From contig JAPQWV010001418.1 in assembly GCA_027422505.1 (NCBI GenBank), forward strand, positions 1-64,000: DNA of 64,000 nucleotides, read 5' to 3'. The stretch's first letter is position 1, and every line of letters starts with the position of its first letter. Below the pieces are notes generated by a model. That model made no database searches. It saw only the letters and a list, made by a program, of their open reading frames with translations, and was not told the DNA's origin. This DNA is from Craterostigma plantagineum. Taxonomy: Eukaryota; Streptophyta; Magnoliopsida; Lamiales; Linderniaceae. Shown here piece by piece: positions 36,155-47,109 of this stretch. A program made the position numbers and the translations under genes.

Positions 36155-37097
36155 ATATAATAATAGTTATGTCAATAAATTATAATAATTAATATTAAAA
36201 TTAATTAAATTATAAAACTTAGCATATTATTTATATATAATTTTATTAAATTAAAATGTAAATACAAATAAATAATGGGAATTAAATTATTTACTTGTAT
36301 TATGTTAGAATATCAAATATTTAAATATAATTAAATATTTTTATTAAATAAATTATTAATAAATAGAAAGTACATCACAATTTTCGTGTTGAAATTGTGT
36401 GTACTCACATCTAGAGTATCTCTGCTAATCAACACGATATTAGTGTTAGATCATTGGAGTAAAAAGACGTACACAACAATGCGTACCCGTCGGAGATGCT
36501 CTAAATAGTTTAGAAAAACGCGGAATTTGCAAGTTCCTTAAAGTAAATGTTTCTTGAGCAATTAATTTGAAGTTGTATTTTTATTAATCCGTTTTGGAAT
36601 TCAGCGGAGTTTTTTTCCTACTGTCGAACTCATTTTACTTTTCAAAAATATCCTAGGAATTTTGATTTTCCCAATATGCAAAATTTATTTCGATTTTCTG
36701 TTTTTGAGTTCAGTTGTAAATTTATTTATGCAGATGTTTATCCAACTCTGAATTTGCAGAGCTCCTTGGCACTGACTGAACTAGTTTCAGGAATTACGAG
36801 CGAAAACCACCATTCACCTCATATATATGGTCTGCAGAAATTTCACAGGCTTAGGAAGAAAGGTGAAACGTAAAAATAAAGGACGCTTTAAAATCAACAT
36901 TAACCACAAATTTACAGACGCCTAAAAGAACATAGTATCGAAAGCCCAGACAAAACTCTTGGGACACAGCTTAAACACATATACTTGAGACATTTGTGTG
37001 GAAGACAATCTTGAAAGACCTTAGACCTTTTTTACATTATATATATAACAGCTGGTCTAAATCATATAAACAACATTGAGATAGATATTTGCTTTAG
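36155..37097. other. AT-rich intergenic, shared with unit A
   Basis: Paralogous to most of 21348-22423. The plus-strand frame at 36676-36873 is not maintained in unit A and is not called. Confidence 0.5.
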
Positions 37098-37376
37098 AAA
37101 GCCGGAAAAACCAACCAATAGTCAAACCAACAAAAATCCAGCACCGACAAGGCTCATACCGACAGCAAAAGCAAGCACATTTTCATACAGAGCGTTTAGG
37201 TCGTCCATGGTTCTTTCCGAGCCTGCCTTTTGATGATTCTTCCTTGTCTTGTTGCCTTTAGTACGAGCCATTTTGAGAATTTTGGGGAGCGGTAAGAGAT
37301 TTGGCATGATCGTTCCTCTTGAGCGTAAGGCATATCGTCTCAAGTTGCAATAAGCGACGCCATTGTCTATAAGCAA
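37098..37376 (-). pseudogene. Small membrane-protein remnant, copy B, unknown family
   Basis: Here MARTKGNKTRKNHQKAGSER runs in frame into MDDLNALYENVLAFAVGMSL, but a single-base loss after GAGFL ends the frame early, before the GWFFPAL-type end seen in copy A. The two copies break at different places, which supports an intact ancestor with a short basic N-terminus and one membrane segment. Function unknown. Confidence 0.4.
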
Positions 37377-37672
37377 AGATGCAAGAAGCTTGTTGGAAAA
37401 AGAGGTTTATCATGTGATCCTTTTCGTCGCAAGCTGCTTGGGGTAATTCAGCTCTCTAGCACGTTTTGGGAATGGTACGGTGCTTCTAACAAGCTGTGCT
37501 CTCTTGAGATTACCACTTGTTGGTTCACGGATCCGACGAAGATGATATCAGAACCTATTGCCGCTGCAGAGGCGAAAACAAGATGCAGAACCTTACAGTT
37601 TTTGCGGAAGTAAGAAGGTTTAGCCTTTTATGAGTGCATTTTTCACTTTGAAATTGAGAAAAAGTCTTACAG

Positions 37673-38078
37673 TTATCGTATATTTATTTTGTATCAAAAC
37701 TCGTAAACATGTAATAATATCTAGTGCATACAGAGACGAACAACAGGTCTTTAATAACTGTGCTTCTAACATGTTATGCCATGAAATTTCTGATCTATGA
37801 TATACTTCAGAGAAAACATCGCCACGCAAAAAACAGGAAGATCGTCTTGTTCTACAGGCTTCTCGTTCTAATTCTTCAGTAGATATCTGCAGCAATAAAC
37901 AAATTATTACACCGTTATGTTTCCTACTAGAGAAGAAGGAGTTGTGATCCATACATACATCGGTCCAGAGCACCCTTCCCTTGCCATAGAGGATTTAGCC
38001 CCATGCCCTAGCCTCCCGTTCTCGGGACCCAAAGAATCCTTATCGTACTACGTCAGCGTAGATTATTTCATTCCCATT
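37673..38078 (-). pseudogene. ClpX-like 3' fragment, copy C
   Basis: Only the last exons of the ClpX-like gene are present, with the acidic STEELE-type exon near 37855-37885 and the CHGAKI-type exon near 37990-38040. Homology stops after CATTCCCATTT at about 38078, where unrelated promoter-like sequence starts. This truncated copy marks the right edge of the duplication and is the likely partner for the unequal exchange that made it. Confidence 0.85.
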
Positions 38079-38085
38079 TTATGAA

Positions 38086-38190
38086 CTAAAAAAGCCCAAA
38101 TACGACCAAGCCCGTACTCTAAATCTAGGGCTTCGCCTGAACCAATCCTATAAATCAAACCAAGAACAGCTCTTGCACAATATCTCTGGT
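38086..38190 (+). promoter_or_regulatory. Site II-type promoter and possible non-coding first exon
   Basis: AGCCCA motifs (complement TGGGCT) lie at about 38092-38098 and AGCCCG near 38109-38114, with CCTATAAATC near 38146. Such TGGGCY elements are characteristic of ribosomal, mitochondrial and snoRNA-related plant genes. A good donor (CTCTG/GTGAGC) lies at 38189-38191, so a short untranslated first exon could end there. The downstream coding exon was not identified. Confidence 0.4.
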
Positions 38191-38738
38191 GAGCTGCAAA
38201 GTTCCATCCTTTTTTCCTCTGTAAATCCGACGTTTAGCCTAATTGCTTTTCTGATTAAGCACTTAGTCTCCCGGGCTTGTCTGATCTGTTTGGATATGAA
38301 GTTCGAAGCCCCAATACTCGTGCAAAATTGACGCCGTCAAGTGTTGCAGATTTGTCCAATGGCCAATCTGTGTCAATCGACTGCTATAATCCTTTTGTTC
38401 TACCTTGAGTTGTTATGATCTGCCTCTCCTCACCTTTAGCATTTTTTCCTGATAATTCGTAATAGGAATTATGCTAGTCATGGAGGCAGAGATTTTAATG
38501 CGGTATTCACGTGGGGGTTTATACGTATCTCATGGTTTTTCCTCTAAAAATGTCCGCTAAATATTCAGCGATCTTCAATTTATCTTTTCGTTATTTTTAC
38601 TTTATCCAATGGCTATGATTAGTTTATTATCCGCGCTTCTGAGATCTGCGATCCATGAAGCATAAACAAAATAAATGGTTGATTTTCTTGATATGAGCCA
38701 TTGAAGATTCGAAAGGTTTGAATTTTTGTTAAATTCCA

Positions 38739-38819
38739 GGCTGTGATGATTGTTAACTATACGCCAGTTCTGCTTCAGAAAATTCTTGATCGATAGAGCT
38801 GTTTAATGAATCTGAGCTA
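38739..38819 (+). ncRNA. Candidate box C/D snoRNA guiding 25S rRNA methylation
   Basis: A perfect C box GTGATGA (38743-38749) and D box CTGA (38812-38815) lie about 62 bases apart, a usual box C/D spacing. In between are a D' box CAGA (38776-38779) and a C'-like TGATCGA (about 38788-38794). Immediately 5' of D' is CGCCAGTTCTGCTT (38762-38775), exactly complementary to AAGCAGAACTGGCG, a segment I recall as conserved in eukaryotic large-subunit rRNA. By the box+5 rule it would direct 2'-O-methylation of the A in AAGCA. A closing terminal stem is weak. It would lie in the first intron of a transcript from the 38.1 kb promoter, a common context for plant snoRNAs. The rRNA match rests on memory. 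Confidence 0.6.
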
Positions 38820-39690
38820 TTATATTATATTGTCTTTTTTCTGATCTAAAGATTGGCTTTTTGCTTATGATGGTTTGTTGGGAGCAGTAGTGAATCCAAT
38901 GCCCTGAAAAGGAAGAACCCTTTGTGAAGCCACGCTGCAATTGATTATAAATTCACTTCTTACTGAGATAATTCATGGCTTTCGACCTTTGATTTGAATT
39001 TGAAATTCATTTTGGTTTGGTTTGAGTTCAACTATACTCTTTACCCTTAATTTCTTCCCTTATGGGTTTTGGGTCTGAAGAGCTCATAGAGTGTTGTGTT
39101 GTCATCAGCTTGGTCTCTTTTTCATTATCACGAGATTGGAGTTAAATAACAGCACTATATTTCTGAAAAAATCTACCTCCCTTGTCCCAAAAAAATCGTC
39201 CGCTCTATCTGGAATTTGATTGAATAAAGCATAAATTTTATTCAGCTAATCGAGCTCTTTTCTTGAATCATACTACGCACAAATGATAAGCCTTGTCAAG
39301 TCTCGTCTTTCCTTTGGAGGGACTAGAAAAAATATCTTATCTTAAACTTTTGATTGGAGGACGTGTTTTACAAATGATGACATGGTTTTATTTTTTTTGG
39401 CCGTGAGAACGTTTTTTCCTCTTATTAGAAGGTTTTAAAAGATATGATGGAATTAATATTTTGGTTAGTCGCGAAGCTTTGGTCAAGTTAATGACCTTGG
39501 GAGGTGTTTGGAATGAAAGCTCGTTTTTCTTTACGGTATGCAACAATCCACTCTCCCACTTACAATAGTCCTTTTTTTTTAGGTTTTGAACACGTGTTTT
39601 TTCTCCTAGCTAGAGGTATTCACACTCGGAAAATGAGTCTAGTTCGCGTAGCCAGGCGAAAAATGTGTTAGATTCCCCAACAACGTAACT
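38820..39690. other. Intergenic or intronic stretch without recognised feature
   Basis: AT-rich sequence with pyrimidine runs. It may continue the intron or transcript that holds the candidate snoRNA. Another C-box-like ATGATGA at about 39375 has no suitable D box, so no second snoRNA is called. Confidence 0.4.
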
Positions 39691-39721
39691 CGTGAATTCG
39701 ACCCCCAGCGGTAACTTATCT

Positions 39722-40905
39722 CAGTCATTGTGGATTGAGGATGATACACATGGGCCTAAAGGATTAGCCTCACTTATAGCCAATGACGGGGTCAATAGGA
39801 ACCAGGTTTCATTAATTGAGGGGTCCATAGTTAAACTAAAAGTTTATAATTGGGGTCCAACTGTGAATATTAGAAAATCTATTGAGATCACAAAAAATGT
39901 AAGCAAAAATGTTCTTAGGAACCCTCCTCTCTCTCTCGAAACCCTCCTCTCTCTTTGTAGCCGCCAACTCCCAAACAACCCACCCCAAAAATATTCTCCT
40001 TCACCGCTACCACCTCTCCCATTCCCACAGCTACTACCAAGACAGCTCTTGCAGGCGCGGTCGTCGTGCTCCCCGTCCTCCGGCGAGGACGGGGAGCGGC
40101 ACTTTCTATTTTTGTTTTTTTTTCTTTCTTTTTCTAGTTTAGATATTTTCTTAGTTGTGGGTTTTCATCGCCGCCATCTTGCACCACTGCCTCACCGCAG
40201 CCGTCACACCACCGCCAGCTGCCGCCTCTGTTCGTTGCTGCCGTGCCGCCACTGTCTCCGTCTTGCCGCCGCCTCAACCTCACCACCACTGTCTACGCCT
40301 CGCCGCCACGTCTATGCCTCGCCGGCCGTCAACCGCAACCACCATCCACTCTTGAGTCTCTCATGCGGAGCTCGTTTCTCTCGATCCATGTGTCGAGAGC
40401 TTTTTCTCCCTTGTGGAGCCCCAGTCCGATGAAGATAAAAATCCAGAAGTCGAAGGTCAAGTGAAAGTGAAGAGTATCGTAGATTTAGCTTAATAGCTTT
40501 TTCTATTATAGGTTCTTTAGTTCTTGGTCGTAGATAATGGTTTTGTTTTCTGTCGGTGTTTGTCCCTTGTGGACTTTTTTCTCCCATGTGGGAGTGTTGT
40601 TCCCCATTTTGGGGTGGTGTTTTGCTCGTCTGTGAGCCTTCGTTCTCCCGATTGACGATGTACCGGTGAGACCCTTTGGGCTATTTAGCCCCTGTATCTT
40701 TGTTATTTATACAAGCTATAGTTTCCGGAAAAAAAAAAAAAAAGATTAGAGCCCAAGCCAGATTAACTTAAAAAGTTGATGTTTTTCTCTAAGCTACACA
40801 TTATATACGTAAAATTAATTCGTAAACTTTTGGTATTAACGATTTCGCCGGGGGGGTCAATGGACACTCCAAGCCCCTACATAGATCCGTCCCTGCTAGC
40901 CTGTT
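39722..40905. mobile_element. Possible decayed transposon or retroposed segment
   Basis: The left end (GGATTGAGGATGATACACATGGGC) and right end (GCCCCTACATAGATCCGTCCCTG) look like degenerate inverted termini of a common plant transposon, but no clear target duplication was found. Inside lie a GC-rich CCGCC-type stretch (about 40180-40350) and a 15-base poly(A) run (about 40729-40743), which may mark a retroposed insert. The 246-codon plus-strand frame at 39692-40432 is low-complexity and probably not coding. Confidence 0.3.
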
Positions 40906-40990
40906 CATTTTACAGATGTCAAGTAGATTTTGATTCACTTCAAACTAAATTCAGTCTGACTGTAGGGACAACAATGAAGTTATGTGGAGA

Positions 40991-41346
40991 TAGGCTGTCA
41001 AAACGGGCCGATGGGCTGGGCCGGCCAGTAGCCCGCCAAATCCCGCCTTTGGCTGGCCGGGCGCGGGTAAGCGTTGTCCGCCCTATAGGCTGGTAGCGGG
41101 CTTGTCCTGCCCAAAATTATTTCTAATCAAATCTAATCTCGCTCGTTAATAATAGTTTATTTATATTATTAAACTTGACTAAATAAAAAATCGAAGCTAA
41201 AAAATAAAAACCTACATATCTATTTGTATATCAATATTTAATACAAAAAATTATTTTATTTATACCTGGCGTGCTTGCCCGCAGACCCGTTCCTTGGCGG
41301 GCCTCAAAAATGGTAGCCCGGGTCGCGAGCCCAATTGCCAACTCTA
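40991..41346. mobile_element. hAT-like MITE with GC-rich ends
   Basis: The 8-bp duplication TGTGGAGA lies at 40983-40990 and 41347-41354. Termini TAGGCTGTCAAAACGGG and the complement of TAGAGTTGGCAATTGGG are inverted and imperfect. Both ends carry GGCCGG/CCCGCC-type clusters, the middle is AT-rich. Eight-bp duplications indicate the hAT superfamily. Confidence 0.88.
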
Positions 41347-41656
41347 TGTGGAGATACTACAAAAATTTAGGGCTAGGCCTACTAATGAGGCCCAAAAGAA
41401 AACCTTTCAAGTTTTACGATCATCGGCCTCTTGTCAAGTGTAGTAGCCATGGCGGCGAAGCTGTTTGTTGAAATTCCCAACAGAGGACAAAAACTCTCAC
41501 GGCGAGCGACGTCGACAACGACATGGTGCGAAAGGGGGGAGCAATAGGGGACCAAACTCCGCGGCGGTTCCTCGCCGAGGGCCGACGACTCTGAGGCAGC
41601 AAGCCGCCCTCGAGAAACACGGCAATGTTAAAACCATCAACGTGAGTGCTGAAACT

Positions 41657-44600
41657 ATGCTGAAGCTCGACCATCTAAAGAGTATCGCCTCGTGGGCCGC
41701 GGAAGCTCGTATACCTCAATTGGCCGCTTTCTACGGCCGGAGATACGCCGCCACGGCGGAGGAGGCCGGTGTACCGCCCGACCCATCGTTGTTCTATTGC
41801 CAAAGGTTGATCTTTTTTCCGTTCTTTTTAGCCCCTTGTGTAGATTAACTCGATTCTGGTTTCAATAAGCTTCATATTTGTTAATGTTTCTTTGTTTCCC
41901 GTAGATTCTTGGTTGTTGAGGAAGTCCACGTAGTCTGACATCTTTGCGGGATCGTCGATCTATTTTAAGATTGTTGGCTGGGAAAGAAAAATATTCGAAG
42001 ATTGTGTAGCACACAATTTCCTTAAAATAGATTCGCTCCCTCACGTATGTGCTAGAGGTTTTTTACGAGCGTCTATTTCCCAGGATACTTCGAAAATACG
42101 GCGTTCGTTTTAGCACAAAAACGACACCGACTACGAACGGAAAAGAACGATAGCAGAAATAATTTTGAGAGATATTTATATGTTTCTTTCTTTTATTTTT
42201 CTTATTATTTTTGTTGTATTTTTTTCCTTAGGCCAAATGACCTATTTATAGCCAAAAATATTGAATAAAAAATATATATATTTTTTTTAATGATGAAACA
42301 CACGTTGGTTTTTGAGTTGAGTTGAGGAGTGGTTATAAATAGGCATGGCAATGGGGCGGGTATGGGGCGGGTTTTGCCGGACCTGAGACCCGCCCCGGTT
42401 ACTTTTCCCCGGACCCGGGACCCGCCCCGCCCCGTTTCGGGTCTAGACCCGCCCCGCCCCCGGTCAGACCCGAGCGGGTCGGGTCCAACCGCCAGACCCG
42501 GCTTCTATTTTTTTTTTTTAAATTCTAACATTACCTTACACATTCAAGGACAAAACATAAACAAAATAACTAAAAATGAAACAGCAAGCAAAATATTAAT
42601 CAAAATGCAGAGAATGATCAAATGCATACCAATATTCATAAATTCACTCGATGAACACAATCTAAACCACAAGCAAGAAGCAATATTCTTGAGTCTTGAC
42701 CCACAAACAATAATGAGATTCAATATTTCAGCCGCAAAATACTAATCAAACCAGCAAATACAACTAGGTCGTAGTCCCGCTAACACTTTCTTCGGTATCC
42801 TCTTCTTCTTCATCCAATACGACCGGACACTTCAAATTATCAACTTTCCGAGAAGTTCCTGGAAAGAAAAAATATTAAATATAGGAACAATTGACAACAA
42901 AAAATTAATAGAATAAGATAGATAATTCACTTACCATTCACCTCGTGCAACAACCCGACGAGTGCACATCAATGCTTCCAACACGAGTGCTACATCAATA
43001 CTTGACACCATTAGTCTTCCACCAAACCTTGATTGTATATATTCTTGAATATGGTTGGAGGCTAGCAACAAACCTTCGAAACCCAATATGCTCTACCATG
43101 CTTAGTGGATAATCATGTAAAATAACCATGATAGCTAGCTCATGTCTTGACTTTTCTTGACTGAAAATATGCGTCGCGAGTTCTTGACCTCCACTTAATT
43201 TGTTATTTGCAGTCATGAGACATTGACGAATGTCCATCTTCCTTGGTCGCTTTTTGCACGCTTTCTCGTAATGCTTGAGTAAATGAGTTGTTCCATATCC
43301 ACTCGGAGCTTTGAGATGGGCTTTGCAATATTTGCACTCCCCATACCACATCTCCCCAATTTTAATTCTATCAAAGTGGTCCCACGCCGCTGATGACGTT
43401 CGCTTTCTCTTGCCACTAACATCATTTGCGTTGTCTTCATCCGTATTATTTGTCTGTGAATTGCCTTCTGGGGCCTGAGTGCTGCCCTGCAAATTAATTG
43501 ATGGCTGAGATTGAGCATTATCTCCTCCCTCACCTTCCATCTGAAAAAAAAGGCATGAATTCTGTGAGCAAAAACCCATAAAAATTCGTTTTTGGTGGGG
43601 AACAGAGACAAACGAGTTGAGCTACGAAATATACAGCATAAACTCAAAGCTCTGAAAAAATTGAACTCTTTATCCAACCACAGTGTAGTATTAAAAAATT
43701 AACTATGAACTAAATCGAACAGAAGAAAAATACCTCTTTGTCCGTTTCTTTCTCTGCGTCAATGGGACAAAGTGGGGGAGGCCGTTCACAGCTGAGGCAA
43801 CCCTTCACTGCTGAGGCAATACGGCACTGTGGGGAGGCTGAGGAGGTAAGGTGAGGGCTGAGGCTGCTGCTGAGTTGAGAGGTGAGCGGCAGAGGTGAAC
43901 ATGGCAGAATCAACCATCCACAGCAGCAGCGCTCAACAGCCCACCAACCCCCGTAAGCGTCCAAGCATTGGTCCTCCACGCCTTGATGCAGGCCGCAAAT
44001 CTCTACTATGAGGAGGTGAGGTGAGGGCTGACGCTGCTGTGGTGAATGGCAGAGGTAAGGAGGTGAGGTGTGTTGTGGAGTTAAGAGGCGAGCGGCATAT
44101 ACCAAGGGAGAAAAACTAAAACCCTAACTCTAATAATTAATATAATATATATCTATATATATATATATTATATTACATAAATTCGTTCGGGGCGGGTCTC
44201 GGGGCGGGGTTGGGCAACCCGAGACCCGCCCCGAACCCGACCGGGTTGGGCTCTTTAAGGCCCATAACCCGCCCCTTAACCCGAAAATTTAAAAAAAAAC
44301 CCTCCCCAACAGGGGCGGGTTTATGCAGGTTCGGGTCTCGGACCCGGCCCATTGCCATGCCTAGTTATAAAAACCACTCAATTACAAAACCACCAATCCC
44401 AACTTCTAGAAGTTGGGCCTTTTAGAAGTTGGGCCGCTATTGGGTCAAACCGAAGCCCAATAACATTTCAAAGCCCACTTCAATAATAAAATAATTTTTT
44501 TAAATTAATTCTCATTCACAAAAGATAATTTATAAATCAACTATAATATAAATTATCTAACAATATTCATCAGTAGCATGCAAGAATTGGGAGTTCAAAT

Positions 44601-45371
44601 TGGGTTTGTTGTTAGATAGGAATTAGGATTTAGGGTTTAGTTAGACTGAATTTTGAAGCTTGATTTCTATTCCCATTAAGATCCATGAAGTTTATGCTTC
44701 TATGAATGAAGGGTTCGAAACCTTAGCTTTTCTGATGATATTCTTTGAAATAACACTTTTGGCCTTCGAACAGATGCGAATCGATCCTAGAACCGGGCAC
44801 AAACTGTACGGTTCGGGTCGAACCGAACAAGGCAAGAAGAAGACGCAGGCGATGTAAGAACCCTACTAATAATAATAATCCTTTACCACCACCACAGAAC
44901 TATATCGTCTACACTTGTGAAGTCTGCTCCCATCGTAACGCTATGAGGGGAACACCAAAGGGCTATGCGCAGGAGATGTTTGACCCAAGAACCAAAGATC
45001 GACGCCCTCCAACATCAAAACCATGCTCAGAATCTGCAGATATTAATATCGGTGTGCCAATTGTGAGTGGCGAAGGAGGAGAACCGAACGAGCCCTTAAC
45101 GACTACTGCTCCATTGCCAGGCAATACTCCTACGCTTACGTTGTTGGAATCGAAGACTTGGGGAAGAAGGTCGGGCGCGAAGAAGACAGTCACCAAGCGC
45201 TTAGGAGCTTCTTTTACTTCTTTGTCTGAAGCTGATGGAGAGAAATCTATGGCTGCTTTGAGCAAGAAAAGGAGGAAATCTGGGATGAGTCTGAAGGAGA
45301 TTGCTGAAAGAGATAATCGCCAGCAAGGCGGGCTCAAGTTTGACAACATATCTATTCTTTTTGATCTGTAA
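41657..45371 (+). CDS. RNase P Rpp21/Rpr2/SNM1-type protein, two exons, hAT in the intron
   Basis: Exon 1 ends at 41805 (CAA AG/GTTGAT) and exon 2 starts at 44774 (AACAG/ATGC), stop at 45369-45371. Conserved N-terminal helices LKLDHLKSIASWAAEARIPQ and GVPPDPSLFYCQR join across the intron to CESILEPGTNC, giving the zinc-ribbon pairs CQRC and, later, CEVC in YIVYTCEVCSHRNAMRGTPK. This is the signature of the Rpp21/Rpr2 subunit of RNase P/MRP, which trims tRNA and other RNA precursors. The C-terminal half is Lys/Ser-rich and variable. From the ATG at 41657 the protein has 248 residues. Conserved-looking sequence extends upstream in the same frame (TLRQQAALEKHGNVK) without an ATG; an ATG at 41523 is in another frame, so the true start may be blocked by a frameshift. 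The intron holds a 2-kb hAT element. Confidence 0.85.
42340..44363 (-). mobile_element. hAT transposon with central deletion, in the Rpp21-like intron
   Basis: The 8-bp duplication GTTATAAA lies at 42332-42339 and 44364-44371. Inverted ends TAGGCATGGCAATGG and CCATTGCCATGCCTA are perfect over 15 bp, and GGCGGG/ACCCGCCCC motifs cluster near both ends. The minus-strand gene keeps the BED finger and, from about 43010 to 42770, a short tail resembling the hAT C-terminus (EALMCTRR then an acidic end). The catalytic middle and dimerisation domain are gone. It lies antisense to the host gene. Confidence 0.92.
42995..43540 (-). CDS. BED zinc-finger N-terminus of a hAT transposase
   Basis: From MEGEGGDNAQSQ the frame runs to about residue 182. 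A Ser/Gln/Asn-rich leader and a KRKRT basic patch precede the BED finger (SSAAWDHFDRIKIGEMWYGE, CKYC..H..THLLKHYEKAC), which binds transposon ends. KSRHELAIMVILHDYPLSMVEHIGFRRFV is the start of the hAT transposase proper. The frame then runs into deleted sequence, so only a DNA-binding fragment could be made. Such fragments can act as repressors, but that is speculation here. Confidence 0.88.
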   Translation of the reverse strand: MEGEGGDNAQSQPSINLQGSTQAPEGNSQTNNTDEDNANDVSGKRKRTSSAAWDHFDRIKIGEMWYGECKYCKAHLKAPSGYGTTHLLKHYEKACKKRPRKMDIRQCLMTANNKLSGGQELATHIFSQEKSRHELAIMVILHDYPLSMVEHIGFRRFVASLQPYSRIYTIKVWWKTNGVKY

Positions 45372-45469
45372 TGTAACGAGTCCGCCTTCGAAAGGCTTCT
45401 GCTTTGTTAACATGCTGATTTATTATTATTATTTTTTCATTGCAAATGGAGGAGGGCTGATGCTGTCCA

Positions 45470-46110
45470 GCTTTATTTGTATAATTGAGGGGGCTCTACA
45501 TTCTGGTATAATTGCTACCAGAGTTGGTATAATGTCCAGGCTTTATTTATATAAAATTGTAATAAAGTTATTTTATTGTTGGTATAATGTCCAGGCTTTA
45601 TTTATATAAAATTGTAATAAAGTTGTTGATATAATTAGCGATAATAATCAAACAGTTGATATGATGTCCACTTTTTTGAAATATTATAACGTTATTTATT
45701 GGTATGATAACGGGGTATAATTTGTACTATTTTGGTATAATAACAAAATCAGTTGGTATAATGTCCAATTTTGTGGTATAAAATTACAATACCGTTAGTT
45801 ATCAGTATAATAAAGGAAATATATGGTATATTTCTACAATTTTTTGTATAATAGTAAATTCAGTTGGTATAGTGTCCAATTTCGCGTTATAAAATTAGAA
45901 TAGCGTTATTTGTTGGTATAATAACGAAAACAGTTGGTATAACTTCTATAATTTCTGGTATAATTTCAATTTTATTGGTATAATAAAGAGTTATGAAATT
46001 CATGGAAAGTAATTGTTCAGCATTTTTGAACGTATGTGACATGGGTATTTTCGTCTTTTCAACCTTGAAAAGACCATTCAAACTGGACATGAATAACTTA
46101 ATCAAATCAG
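45470..46110 (+). repeat. TTGGTATAAT-type repeat array (foldback family 1, single arm)
   Basis: The motif TTGGTATAAT and close variants recur many times at irregular spacing, within a longer degenerate unit containing GTCCAATTTTG, ATAACGTTATT and GGTATAATAACG. A near-exact ~55-bp direct repeat lies at 45532-45621. The array ends in a tail with GGGTATTTTCGTCTTTTCAA (about 46042-46061). The same motifs and tail recur at 56.1-56.8 kb. Confidence 0.75.
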
Positions 46111-47039
46111 GTGAATAGGAAAAAATCTTTCTAGGGGTATTTAACAGTAAATTCAAATCCTGAGCGAAAGGAAAATTCCCTATATTTAAAACTTGACAAA
46201 TCTACACATAACTCCTTACTCTCAAACTATTAATCAACTAACTCTCCATTCCCATGCATTTATCATCAAACTCCCCATTTCAAACTTTTATATCACATAA
46301 CTACCTAATGGACGATTTTAGCCTTAGAAAACAACAATATTACCAAAAAACATGTCAACACCCACGGACCCCCTACCCAAAACTTGTAGTACCAATATAC
46401 GTATGCTTGTAGTACCAATGTATAGATATTCGTGGTACCATCAGTGGTACCATTCCGCGAGATAATGTAGTACCATACGTATTTATTTGTAGTACCTTTT
46501 CCGTACAATTTGCTTAACTATCGCAATATACCAACAAACATGTCAACACCCACGGACCCCTACCCAAAACTTGTAGTACCAATATACGTATTCTTGTAGA
46601 CCAATGTATAGATATACGTGGTACCGTGGTACCATTCCATGAGCTACTGTAGTATCATATGTAGGTTACTTGTAGTATCTTTTCCGTACCATGTGCTTAA
46701 CTATCGCAACTCCTACCCTAAAATTGTAGCACCAATACACATATATTTGTAGTACCAAAATACAGATGTTCGTGGTACCGTATCGTAAGCTAGTGTGGTA
46801 CAATGAGTAGGTTACTTGTAGTTGTAGTACCAATATCTATGGCAACGGTCACGGACCAAAAATAATTCAGTTGGCGTCGAAAATTGTAACGTCCCGTCCC
46901 ATACCGGGTGTCACTATAGCATCCGTCCCTATCGGGACCCGTGGGGTTGGGCCCACCACACTCCGACTGAAGTCTGGCCCCACTGTACCACCATTTAACC
47001 TTTCAACAACGTGCTTCGTCCTCGCTCACACGCACCCTG

Positions 47040-47109
47040 GGCAAACTTCCCAGGGGGTCACCCATCCCTAGATTTCTCCAAGTCAAGCACGCTTAACTTC
47101 GGAGTTTCT
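47040..47109 (-). repeat. 5S rRNA-derived promoter segment in TRIM LTR
   Basis: On minus the sequence reads CTCCGAAGTTAAGCGTGCTTG (the 5S A box region) followed by GGGATGGGTGACCCCCTGGGAAGT (C box region). It is embedded in LTR-like sequence and lacks the 5S 5' third, so it is not a 5S gene. A second, plus-strand copy at 47427-47474 has lost the C box (GGGATGGTTTACG). Confidence 0.85.

Larger units (their letters stand above)
23026..37672. repeat. Tandem duplication unit B
   Basis: Second copy of the 2.44-23.0 kb unit, in direct orientation and immediately adjacent. It lacks the three unit A insertions but has a MITE at 25320-25878 and a 160-bp insertion at 25956-26115. Relative to unit A it shows many single-base deletions, most densely between 31 and 37 kb. 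Confidence 0.93.

Noticed and set aside
38411..38500. Imperfect hairpin (CTGCCTC.. / ..GAGGCAG) considered as a microRNA precursor
   Set aside because: The pairing has several bulges and unpaired runs and does not meet plant MIRNA precursor criteria by eye.
39368..39480. Second box C/D snoRNA at an ATGATGA
   Set aside because: No D box at a suitable distance and no recognisable rRNA guide.
39692..40432. 246-codon plus-strand frame
   Set aside because: Composition is dominated by pyrimidine runs and CCGCC repeats, no domain is visible, and it crosses probable transposon borders.
44963..45349. 128-codon minus-strand frame
   Set aside because: It is antisense to exon 2 of the Rpp21-like gene, whose zinc-ribbon motifs are clear.
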